From NCBI GenBank assembly GCA_964447445.1, contig CAYUSW010000050.1, positions 1 through 16,133 on the forward strand: 16,133 nucleotides of DNA. Reading direction: 5' to 3'. The DNA comes from CAIOGO01 sp964447445. Lineage in GTDB: Bacteria > Bipolaricaulota > Bipolaricaulia > UBA7950 > UBA9294. Below are positions 1-6,494 of this stretch, one piece after another. How positions within the stretch are numbered: the first letter of the stretch is position 1; every line of letters begins with the position of its first letter. The translations under genes were made by a program, and so were the position numbers. The notes under the pieces were generated by a model. That model was not told where the DNA came from. It worked only from the letters and a program-made list of their open reading frames with translations, and did no database searches.

Positions 1-322
1 GCGCGCCTTCGGTCAGATCGCGAGCGTGCGCCGGCCCCGGCGGAGACCGGCGGTCGGGCCGGCGACAACGCGCGTCAGGAGATGCGCAGGGCCTCTGCCT
101 TCGCCTTCCCACGACACGCGCCAGGCGAATGATCTCTGCAGTAATTGGCGGGAGTCCATGCAGAGTCGAGCCTTGACCGTCAGGGAAGAAGGCCGACAAG
201 TGGTAGGGCACAAGCCCGTCCAGACCCGCCTCTTCTCCCGGCGTCAGCCCCACGGCCACAGCTCGTCCCTGGACGCTGACCGACCGGTCGCCTTCGGCAA
301 AGCCCTCTTGATCGGGCCGCAT
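1..322 (-). pseudogene. Unrecognised gene fragment, probably frameshifted, reaching the left edge
   Basis: An open minus-strand frame begins with ATG at 322-320, 20 bases after the stop of the DOMON-like gene, and stays open to the edge. Its first 72 or so codons look like real protein (MRPDQEGFAEGDRSV, then VPYHLSAFFPDG and LPPITAEIIRLARVV). After that it becomes an Arg/Pro-rich string typical of a wrong frame. A shift by one base near position 105-115 would continue as GKAKAEALRIS and stop at 75-77, so a frameshift (mutation or assembly error) is likely. There is no clear ribosome binding site before the ATG. The PYHLSAFFP...LPP.T.E.I..AR pattern faintly recalls the C-terminal part of AmmeMemoRadiSam-type radical SAM enzymes, but the YVYVGN-like ending of that family is missing. 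Function is not assigned. Confidence 0.35.
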
Positions 323-342
323 CGGCACCACGTCCCAGCAGC

Positions 343-1032
343 CTAGGCTGGGTCAAGCGTGATGCTTCCCGATCCTCGCCGGCTGTGCCAAGCACCGAAG
401 TCGTCGTTCGTCTCGTGGTAGGCGATCAGCACCTTGTACGTTGCTCCGGGGACGAGTTCCCTATCCATCGGGTCTCTCGAGTCGAGCGGGATCACGAACT
501 CAAGATACGTCTTCCCGTTGGCCTCACATCCTGCGGCTTCCAGAATGTCACTCGTGCCGCCGTTGACCGTGTCGGCGGAGTGCGCAACTGGGCCGCTGCC
601 GTAGTCGTCGCGCACCACCACCCGTCCGCCGGTGACCGCCCCGAGAATGAAGTTCGCTCCTTCCATGCGATTCACAGGATCGAATCCAATCGCCAAGTAC
701 CCCAGCCCGGGACTGATCAGGCCGACGCGGAGCGTGCGCGCGTCGCTCGACCAGTGGATCTCGAACCCGGCCGCCTCCGTGCTGTGCGCGTACTCCCCTC
801 CGTAGATGACGCCGTCGATCGCCGTGGTCGGCATCCCTTGCGATGCGGGACTCACGGCGACCTCAGCCGGCCGCGGGACAACAACCGTCTGAACCAGAGG
901 ATTCGCCGTGGGTGACGTAGCGACAGGCGCAGCCGGCGGCACCTTCGGCTGGAGCAGGAAAACCATCCCCAGAACTCCCACCAGCGCGACGACCCCGATG
1001 ATGATCCACGCCTCTTTGGTCACGACCCACAT
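343..1032 (-). CDS. Membrane-anchored DOMON-like domain protein
   Basis: The protein has 229 residues. Its start is ATG at 1032, eight bases after a perfect AAGGAGG (1041-1047); the frame extends further upstream, but that part is Arg-rich and has no signal. Residues 9-27 form one hydrophobic segment (signal anchor), followed by a Pro/Val/Ala-rich linker to about residue 70. Residues 72-227 form a beta-rich DOMON-like domain (IDGVIYGGEYAHS, VGLISPGLGYLAIGF, FILGAVTGG, LEFVIPLDSRD). DOMON domains are extracytoplasmic beta-sandwiches that bind haem or sugars; the ligand here cannot be read from the sequence. The gene at 5591-6238 is a clear paralogue with the same layout. The domain should face outward, held by its N-terminal helix. 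Confidence 0.85.
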   Translation of the reverse strand: MWVVTKEAWIIIGVVALVGVLGMVFLLQPKVPPAAPVATSPTANPLVQTVVVPRPAEVAVSPASQGMPTTAIDGVIYGGEYAHSTEAAGFEIHWSSDARTLRVGLISPGLGYLAIGFDPVNRMEGANFILGAVTGGRVVVRDDYGSGPVAHSADTVNGGTSDILEAAGCEANGKTYLEFVIPLDSRDPMDRELVPGATYKVLIAYHETNDDFGAWHSRRGSGSITLDPA

Positions 1033-1060
1033 GTCACAGCCCTCCTTGCCGATGTACTCC

Positions 1061-1090
1061 AATCTAGGCGATCGACCGAACTCCTGCCAA
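1061..1090 (-). promoter_or_regulatory. Putative sigma70-type promoter of the first DOMON-like gene
   Basis: On the minus strand, TTGGCA (1085-1090) and TAGATT (1061-1066) are separated by 18 bases. They match the -35 consensus at five of six positions and the -10 consensus at four of six. They lie just upstream of the AAGGAGG and start codon of the gene ending at 343. Found by eye only. Confidence 0.4.
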
Positions 1091-1212
1091 GCCGCGTCTC
1101 TCCCTCTGGCCGCCGTCGCTGTACGATCTCGAAGATCCGGAGCGCCCTCTTCGGTCGGGGCGGCACGGCGGGGCCGAAGGAGGAGACACGCGGTCAAGCG
1201 CATCTGGCTTTG

Positions 1213-1692
1213 ATGTTGTGTTGCTTCGTAGCCTTCTGAGTGTGCGCCCGGACCGCGACGGCGGCGCCGCTCGAACCAGGACCCTCCCTCCAGAAGGCGG
1301 TCGACGCAGCAGAACCTGGAACCACCCTCGAGTTGACGGCCGGCACCTTCGTCGGGTCCCTAATGATCGAATGATCCCTCACGCTGCCGGGGAGCGGACG
1401 ACCGTCGCGGACAATGTCCTCAACGGGCTGGCGGTGCCGCAGAACGGCGCCCTCCTTGACCTCTCGTCCTGTACGTCTCGGGGGCCCAACGGCCAACTGG
1501 ATCTCTGGCTTACAGATTCCAGCCACGTCGTGGCCCACCGACAGCGCGTTCTTCCACAACGGAGCGGATGGGTCCTTCCTTGAGAAGGACAGCATCGCGG
1601 AGCCCAATGGCAACCAGACCGGAGGGCTGTGGCCGACGTACCCTGGCTCGATCTGGCCGCCGGGCTTCGTCGCGCCGAGCTCCTGCCCCTAG
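1213..1692 (+). pseudogene. Decayed right-handed parallel beta-helix (NosD-like) protein gene
   Basis: No single frame is intact, but joined frames read as a beta-helix protein. From ATG 1213, one frame gives a signal-peptide-like start broken by TGA at 1237-1239. It continues SLQKAVDAAEPGTTLELTAG then TFVGSLMIE, TGA at 1372-1374, then SLTLPG. This is the typical opening of secreted beta-helix proteins, where AAVDAA.PGD.I.L..GTY is followed by a SLTL.G turn. Near 1390 the reading moves one frame to TTVADNVLNGLAVPQNGALL and NGQLDLWLTDSSHVV. Near 1530-1540 it moves back to AFFHNGADGSFLEKDSIAE and NGNQTGGLWPTYPGS, ending at TAG 1690-1692. The N/G-rich rungs fit that fold. Two in-frame stops and two frameshifts make it a pseudogene. 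It is also short for the family, so part is probably deleted. Its last codon overlaps the stop of the convergent gene at 1689. Confidence 0.7.
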
Positions 1693-3074
1693 TTCCCTAG
1701 AGGCTTCGCTGGGCGCACCTCGATCTGTCCGATGCCCACCGACAACACGCAGTCCGACGCTCCTGCACCGAGGACTGCCTCTGTCGCCGTTGTCAAGAAG
1801 AACCGGCTCTCCCGAAGCGTCATCCCGGCGAAGCCCTCCATGAGGGTCTCTCCGAGCCCGGCGGAGGCAGAGACCGACGCCGAAATCCCGGGCGGCAAGG
1901 TGACTCCGATCCTTCCTATGCCCGCGTGAGCGTCAAGGCGTCCCACGCCGCGCACATGAACCGAGATCTCACCAACTCCGACGGAGAGCGACAGGTCTCC
2001 CGCGCTGACATCCGTCAGCGACAGCTCGCCTGCGCCAAGCGAAACGCGAATCTGATTCGCCGTGTGCCCGACGATGTGGATCGTGCCCACCCCATTCACA
2101 AGCTCGAGATCTGTCCCCGACGGGACGCGCAGCATGTAGTCCACGCGCCCTTCGGTCAAGGTCCGAAGCGTCATCCCTTTCGGCCCGCTCTGCGCGTCGA
2201 CCGGCGGGTTGCCCGGCGGCGTCCAGCCACCGCCTTCGCAGCTGGCCGACCACTCGACGATGCGCCGCGAGCGTGTCTGCGTAACATCCGCCGCGTACGA
2301 GGCAACGACGATGTCGCCCGCGCGGTTCTCGAGCGCAAGTCGGGCCGTCCCGGCAAGCTCTAGCGAACCGGACATCTCGGCCGCCGGCTCGCCCGCATCC
2401 GCTGCTCCGCCGGCAATCCCGCCGAAGACAACGCACGCGCTGACGAAAGGTCCTGAAAGATCGAGAGAGGGGGCCGTGATGCCGATGAGGTCGCCGAAAT
2501 CGAAACCCACGACCGGCACGAGGTAACCGATCCGCACCTCGAGTCCGACGAAGGCCAGGACCTGCGCTTCGAAGCTTACGTAGGGCATGACCATGGCGAA
2601 CGCGCGCCCGGCCATCCGTGACAGGGGCTCGGGAACGATGCCCATCGGTTGAACGCTCGAGAACGACAACTCGAGGACGCTGGCCCCGCCACCCAGCACT
2701 GCGCCGAGTGTCAAGACGGAACTCTCGTCGCCGCCGACAGCGAAACCAAGGTCGAATCCTCCGACACCAACGGCCAGCTCCGCCGAGCGGTCCAGGCCGG
2801 CCGAGGTCGCCGTCAGTCCAAAGCCCATCCCGCCGAACGACATCCCCCCAATCACGCCGCCGCGCCCGCCGCCGCCACCGCCGATGAGGAACTCGCCCAG
2901 CGGATCGAGCCCGTTCTCCGACAGGTACGTGCTGACGCCGGCCAGATTCGGGAAGAAGGCGGCCACTCCGCCTCCGCCGAACCCAAAGCCCAAGCTTCCG
3001 CTGTCCTCTGCCGTAGCGAGAAGCAGACCGCTGGCAAGCGCAATGGCGACCAAGACAAGACTCCGCCTCATCAT
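1689..3074 (-). CDS. Exported protein with DUF4097-like C-terminal beta-repeat domain
   Basis: The protein has 461 residues. The start is ATG 3074 or the adjacent ATG 3071, five or eight bases after GGAGG (3080-3084); the longer frame to 3098 would include the ribosome binding site. Residues 1-22 are a signal peptide (MMRRSLVLVAIALASG, cleavage near ATA/EDS). Residues 25-235 are glycine-rich and hydrophobic (a GGGGGG stretch at 65-70, GGMSFGGMGFG), a region I do not recognise. Residues 235-456 carry repeated short strands with GVGTI, GAGEL, GVGEI, GIGRI and GIGQI motifs. This resembles the DUF4097 putative-adhesin beta-solenoid that measures out repeats in exported proteins. A surface or periplasmic structural role is inferred. 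The stop overlaps the beta-helix pseudogene tail on the other strand. Confidence 0.85.
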   Translation of the reverse strand: MMRRSLVLVAIALASGLLLATAEDSGSLGFGFGGGGVAAFFPNLAGVSTYLSENGLDPLGEFLIGGGGGGRGGVIGGMSFGGMGFGLTATSAGLDRSAELAVGVGGFDLGFAVGGDESSVLTLGAVLGGGASVLELSFSSVQPMGIVPEPLSRMAGRAFAMVMPYVSFEAQVLAFVGLEVRIGYLVPVVGFDFGDLIGITAPSLDLSGPFVSACVVFGGIAGGAADAGEPAAEMSGSLELAGTARLALENRAGDIVVASYAADVTQTRSRRIVEWSASCEGGGWTPPGNPPVDAQSGPKGMTLRTLTEGRVDYMLRVPSGTDLELVNGVGTIHIVGHTANQIRVSLGAGELSLTDVSAGDLSLSVGVGEISVHVRGVGRLDAHAGIGRIGVTLPPGISASVSASAGLGETLMEGFAGMTLRESRFFLTTATEAVLGAGASDCVLSVGIGQIEVRPAKPLGN

Positions 3075-3121
3075 CGTTGCCTCCCTCGGCGAATCCACAG
3101 GGACCCGCGCGGCGCATCGTC

Positions 3122-3151
3122 ATCGTAGCGTGCTCTCACGCTCGCAGACAA
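3122..3151 (-). promoter_or_regulatory. Putative promoter of the DUF4097-like gene
   Basis: On the minus strand, TTGTCT (3146-3151) and TACGAT (3122-3127) are 18 bases apart, each matching four of six consensus positions. They lie in the 194-bp gap between two divergent genes. The spacing matches the candidate at 1061-1090. Found by eye. Confidence 0.35.
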
Positions 3152-3235
3152 TCCGGTGCGCGGCCTCACGAGGGGGTACTTGAAACGGGGGTGTGCTTGC
3201 GTGCTGCCCACGCCGTGGTCGATACAACAGAAACC

Positions 3236-3243
3236 CGTACAAT
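3236..3243 (+). promoter_or_regulatory. Possible -10 element before the amide hydrolase gene
   Basis: CGTACAAT contains TACAAT, five of six matches to the -10 consensus, and would give a leader of roughly 20 bases before the GTG at 3269. No convincing -35 box lies 16-18 bases upstream. The same eight bases occur at 6396-6403 upstream of the ABC transporter. Confidence 0.25.
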
Positions 3244-3268
3244 GCGTTCAGTTCGCGGAGGTGAATCC

Positions 3269-4132
3269 GTGCGCAGACTACTTGCCGTCGTCGTTCTCCT
3301 CGCCTGCTGCACGTCGCTCGCTGCGGGGGCATGCACCGGCGTCGCGCTCGTGGGCGACGGGGCCGCTGTTGCAGGCGGCAACGAAGACAACGACAAGACG
3401 CACCCCTCCATGTGGGCGACCGCCGCGACGTCGACACACTACGGTGTCGTCTACTTCGGGTTCTGGTTCGTGGGCCTGGGTAACCGGATGCCGGGTTGGT
3501 ACGAGATGCAGGGTGTGAACGACCAGGGTCTCTTCTACGATCTGTTCAGCATGCCGTGCACGCCTGGAGTCGAGCGCTCGACCTCCGCCGACTGGCGCGG
3601 CCCCGGGTACCCCATGCCCGAAGCGCTTGAGTGCACGATGATGGCAACGTGCGCCACGGTGAGCGAGGCACTGACCTTCCTCCACGCGCGCGCCTACGCA
3701 TCGATCTTGCCCTGCGTCCAGGTCCTCCTCGTCGACCGGACCGGCGCCGCCGCGGTCTACACCGGAATCGGCGATGTGTTCCGGACCCGCCCCGAATTCA
3801 TCGTCACGAACTTCAACCTCGCGGACCCGTCGCTCGGAGAGTACCCCTGCCCGCGGTACACCCTCGTGTCGCGGCTCCTCGGCTATGACGCGACACCGAC
3901 TCTCGATCGAGCGGCCCAGCTCCTCCGCGCGACGCGAATCGAGTCCGCGACGCCCGCCGGGGGAGGAACCCGCTACTCCGTCGTCTCCGACCTCGTGGAC
4001 GGCGTCGCGGACGTGTACCTCAATGGCGACTTCTCGACGCGAGCACGGCTTGCTCTCAAGCCGCTGTGGGCCACCGGGCTCGAACGCACTGCACTGACCG
4101 ACCTAACGTTCACACTCAGCGGGTTGCCCTAG
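3269..4132 (+). CDS. Exported Ntn-hydrolase, linear amide C-N hydrolase / C45-like family
   Basis: The protein has 287 residues and starts at GTG 3269, seven bases after GGAGG (3257-3261). Residues 1-21 are a signal peptide (RRLLAVVVLLACCTSLAAGA) ending exactly at Cys22. In this superfamily (penicillin V acylase, bile salt hydrolase, acyl-CoA:6-APA acyltransferase relatives) an N-terminal Cys freed by processing is both nucleophile and general base. CTGVAL followed by GNEDND is the usual opening, corresponding to C.....G..G..R.ED. Also visible are GVNDQGLFYD (family N..GL), a VLLVDRTGAAAVYTG strand and FNLADPSLGEYPCPRY near the C-terminus. The likely reaction is hydrolysis of a linear amide bond; the substrate is unknown. 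Export suggests action in the periplasm or outside. It is divergent from the DUF4097-like gene, with no obvious operon partner. Confidence 0.85.
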   Translation: MRRLLAVVVLLACCTSLAAGACTGVALVGDGAAVAGGNEDNDKTHPSMWATAATSTHYGVVYFGFWFVGLGNRMPGWYEMQGVNDQGLFYDLFSMPCTPGVERSTSADWRGPGYPMPEALECTMMATCATVSEALTFLHARAYASILPCVQVLLVDRTGAAAVYTGIGDVFRTRPEFIVTNFNLADPSLGEYPCPRYTLVSRLLGYDATPTLDRAAQLLRATRIESATPAGGGTRYSVVSDLVDGVADVYLNGDFSTRARLALKPLWATGLERTALTDLTFTLSGLP

Positions 4133-4180
4133 AGGGGTAGGTCCACTGAGCTCGTGGAGTTCGTAGGGTGCGCACGGATT

Positions 4181-4190
4181 CCCGGGACAC
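4181..4190 (+). repeat. Solo copy of the RAYT-element end core (CCCGGGACAC)
   Basis: The ten bases CCCGGGACAC are identical to the outer part of the RAYT inverted repeat at 8241-8250. They lie in the 232-bp gap between the amide hydrolase and nuclease genes. No inverted partner is visible nearby, so this may be a degraded REP half or chance. Confidence 0.3.
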
Positions 4191-4316
4191 TGCCTCTTCT
4201 ACCGGGCGCGGCAGCTCTTTGAGCCCGAGCCGCGAGACTCAAGCCTCCCTCAAAGCATTCAAGGGGGTTCGCGGTCCTCGTGCGCTAAGTCAGCCAACGA
4301 TGGGGTGGCTCGCCGC

Positions 4317-4345
4317 TTGCCGCCGGGGCCCGGCTCCCCTACCCT
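4317..4345 (+). promoter_or_regulatory. Possible promoter of the PD-(D/E)XK nuclease gene
   Basis: TTGCCG (4317-4322) and TACCCT (4340-4345) are 17 bases apart, with the start codon at 4365. The -35 box is fair and the -10 box is weak and GC-rich. The rest of the gap 4133-4364 shows only a loose CTTTGAG/CTCAAAG inverted repeat and no T-run terminator. Confidence 0.3.
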
Positions 4346-4364
4346 GGATGCGCTCGAGGTGACC

Positions 4365-5567
4365 ATGGCTCGCTACTCGTACTCGAAGCTCAACGCGTAC
4401 CGCACCTGCCCGCTGCAGTACCGGTTCCGGTACATCGATAAGATCCCCATTGCGGTTCCTCCCTCAATCGAAGCGTTCATGGGATCTCGCGTCCACGACG
4501 CGCTCGAGTGGCTGTACAAGCAGGCTGCGAGCGGTCGCGCCCCGACGCTTGACGACGTCCTCGCCGTCTACACCGCGCGCTGGGACGCCGAACGAAGGGG
4601 CGGCCTCCGCATCGTCGACGGCAACCTTGGCGAGGCCGCGTACCGTGACGCCGGCCAACGCTGCCTCGAGCTCTACGTCCATCGCTACGCACCGTTCGAC
4701 GATGGGATCGTTCTCGGACTCGAAGAGGGCTTCCAACTCCGACTTGGCGGCGAGCTCGTCCTCAACGGTTTCATCGACCGGTTGATGAAGCGCGCCGACG
4801 GCATCTACGAGGTGCACGACTACAAGACGAGCCGACGCTTGCCGACGCCCGAAGAGGCGAGAGTCGACGAACAGGGCGGGTGGTATGCGCTGGCGGTCCG
4901 CCGTCGCTTTCCGAGCGCCCACGAAGTGCGCCTCGTCTGGCACTTCCTGCGGCACGATGAGGAACTCGTCTCCATGCGCACCGCAGCAGAAGCAGCAGCG
5001 CTTGAGGAGGACATCATCCGCCGCGTCCATGCCATCGAGGAGTCAACCGACTTCCCCGCGCAGGAATCGAAGCTGTGCGCCTGGTGCGACTACCTCGAGG
5101 TGTGTCCGGCCAAAGGCCATCACCGCGCCGTCAACGCCCTGCCGCCGAACGAGTACCGCAACGAACCCGGAGTCGTTCTCGTCAATCGGTTGGCCGAACT
5201 GAGGATGTCGCTCAAGGCGGCCACAGTCGAAGCGGAAGCGGAAGTCGCGCAGGTGGAAGAAGCGCTTCTTGGGTATGCCCGCGAGCACGACTACACCGTC
5301 GTCGTGGGCGACGAGCACGAGGCGGTCATCTCCGAGAGCGCCGCCGTCTCGTTTCCCCGCAAAGGCGACCCCGAGCGCGAACCGCTCGAAGGTCTCGTAC
5401 ACGAACTCGGCTTGTGGAGCGACGTCTCGGACCTCGATCTGGCGAAGCTCGGAAGGAAGATGGAAAGCCTGCCGCCCGAGGCTCGCGCGCGGCTTGCGCC
5501 GTTCGCCGCGGCAAAGCAGCACGTTGCGATCCGCCTGAGGAAACGCCGCGACGCTGAGGATCGATAG
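4365..5567 (+). CDS. PD-(D/E)XK nuclease with Fe-S cysteines (Cas4/RecB-type)
   Basis: The protein has 400 residues. The start is ATG 4365, just after GAGGTG (4356-4361). SYSKLNAYRTCPLQYRFRY at the N-terminus is the typical opening of PDDEXK_1/AddB-type nucleases. The catalytic residues are visible as Asp138 (GFIDRL) and Asp152-x-Lys154 (HDYKTS), with EQGGWYALAV as the Q...Y motif. Cys14 together with Cys238, Cys241 and Cys247 (CAWCDYLEVC) gives the four-cysteine set that binds a 4Fe-4S cluster in AddB and Cas4. The protein is therefore probably an Mg-dependent DNA nuclease, likely acting on ends. After about residue 255 there is a further 145 residues with a helical Ala/Glu-rich stretch (LKAATVEAEAEVAQVEEAL) and a charged tail, which the minimal fold does not need. 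No helicase or cas gene is nearby. It is convergent with the second DOMON-like gene, 23 bp away. Confidence 0.9.
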   Translation: MARYSYSKLNAYRTCPLQYRFRYIDKIPIAVPPSIEAFMGSRVHDALEWLYKQAASGRAPTLDDVLAVYTARWDAERRGGLRIVDGNLGEAAYRDAGQRCLELYVHRYAPFDDGIVLGLEEGFQLRLGGELVLNGFIDRLMKRADGIYEVHDYKTSRRLPTPEEARVDEQGGWYALAVRRRFPSAHEVRLVWHFLRHDEELVSMRTAAEAAALEEDIIRRVHAIEESTDFPAQESKLCAWCDYLEVCPAKGHHRAVNALPPNEYRNEPGVVLVNRLAELRMSLKAATVEAEAEVAQVEEALLGYAREHDYTVVVGDEHEAVISESAAVSFPRKGDPEREPLEGLVHELGLWSDVSDLDLAKLGRKMESLPPEARARLAPFAAAKQHVAIRLRKRRDAEDR

Positions 5568-5590
5568 AGCGGGGCAGCATCCGTGGGGCC

Positions 5591-6238
5591 CTACAGGTCG
5601 AGCGTGATCTGCGTCATCGAGTAGCGCGTGTGCTCGGCCGTGAAGCTATCGCGCGTCGCCTGGTACGCCAGGATCACCTGGACCGTCTGGCCGGGCGTGA
5701 GCGCTGTGTCTTGCGAGTCGCCGCCTGCAAGCGGGATCACAAACTCGATCGTCGTCTCCCCGTCGCCTTCGCTCCCGCCGATCGTCAGGAGGGACGACGT
5801 CCTGTCCGCGAGGTGGAGTTCCTTCGTCACGCCATAGTTGTCCTGAACCGTGACCATCCCATTCGAGACCGCACCAAGGATGATGTTCGAACCCGGCTTG
5901 CCGCGATGGTCGCTGAACCCGACGCCGAGCCACCCAGTCCCGGGGCTGATAAGGCCGACGTAGAGGTTGATCGAGTCGTTCCGCCAGAAGAGAGACATCC
6001 CGGTTTGCGGATCGTAGAGGCTGTTCGCGTACTCCCCCGCGTAGACCACGCCGTCTACCGTCGGTAGGGCTGCGTCCGACTCTGATGCCGCCACTCCGGA
6101 TCCGCTCGCCCCTGGCGACGTTCCAGCGTCAGACGTGGGACTCGACTCGGCCCGCCCGCTCCAGAGGGCAACCGTGCCGCCCGCCACAACCGCCAGAGAC
6201 ACCATCACGCTGACAACCGCAACGACCGCGTTCCGCAT
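5591..6238 (-). CDS. Membrane-anchored DOMON-like domain protein (paralogue)
   Basis: The protein has 215 residues. The start is ATG 6238, preceded by GAGGAG (rc of 6246-6251); the longer frame upstream has no signal. Residues 4-26 are one hydrophobic segment (signal anchor or uncleaved signal). Residues 28-58 are a Ser/Ala/Gly-rich linker. Residues 61-213 are a DOMON-like domain (VDGVVYAGEYANS, VGLISPGTGWLGVGF, IILGAVSNG, IEFVIPLAGGDSQD). Layout and motifs match the protein encoded at 343-1032, so the two are paralogues about 4.5 kb apart in the same orientation. The ligand is unknown; haem or sugar are the known options for the fold. The stop lies 23 bp from that of the convergent nuclease gene. 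Confidence 0.85.
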   Translation of the reverse strand: MRNAVVAVVSVMVSLAVVAGGTVALWSGRAESSPTSDAGTSPGASGSGVAASESDAALPTVDGVVYAGEYANSLYDPQTGMSLFWRNDSINLYVGLISPGTGWLGVGFSDHRGKPGSNIILGAVSNGMVTVQDNYGVTKELHLADRTSSLLTIGGSEGDGETTIEFVIPLAGGDSQDTALTPGQTVQVILAYQATRDSFTAEHTRYSMTQITLDL

Positions 6239-6395
6239 GAACTCTCTCCTCAATCCTGATCCCGGTGTTCGACCAGCTCGCGTCGCATCGCCGTTGCGTG
6301 CGAGCCACATACACAATCTACGACCGGGCTGTGGAGCGCGTGTGGAGGGAGAGAGGTGCGTTCGTGTGTGTGGTGAAAGGCCGGGGCCGCCGTGG

Positions 6396-6403
6396 CGTAC
6401 AAT
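6396..6403 (+). promoter_or_regulatory. Possible -10 element before the ABC transporter
   Basis: CGTACAAT, identical to 3236-3243, lies in the 256-bp divergent gap between the second DOMON-like gene and the ABC transporter gene. No clear -35 box is present. Otherwise the gap holds no recognisable site. Confidence 0.25.
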
Positions 6404-6494
6404 CCCGGCATCTTCCAGCGCGCTCCGGGCCGGGCCTCCGCCCTCGCCACGAAGGCCCGCGATGACCGCGCTGTGGCAAGACGGAGGGGAGAAG

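Noticed and set aside
1194..1613. 139-codon minus-strand frame between the first two genes
   Set aside because: No domain or ribosome binding site; the plus strand carries the decayed beta-helix gene, of which this is the antisense.
1969..3123. 384-codon minus-strand frame overlapping the DUF4097-like gene
   Set aside because: Arg-rich out-of-frame shadow; the other minus frame has a signal peptide, ribosome binding site and ordered repeats.
4213..4256. CTTTGAG...CTCAAAG inverted repeat as a terminator of the amide hydrolase gene
   Set aside because: Loop too long, stem short and no T-run; likely chance.
6135..6494. N-terminal extension of the ABC transporter by 120 codons
   Set aside because: The extension lies opposite the DOMON-like gene start, has no transporter homology, and a good ribosome binding site precedes GTG 6495.
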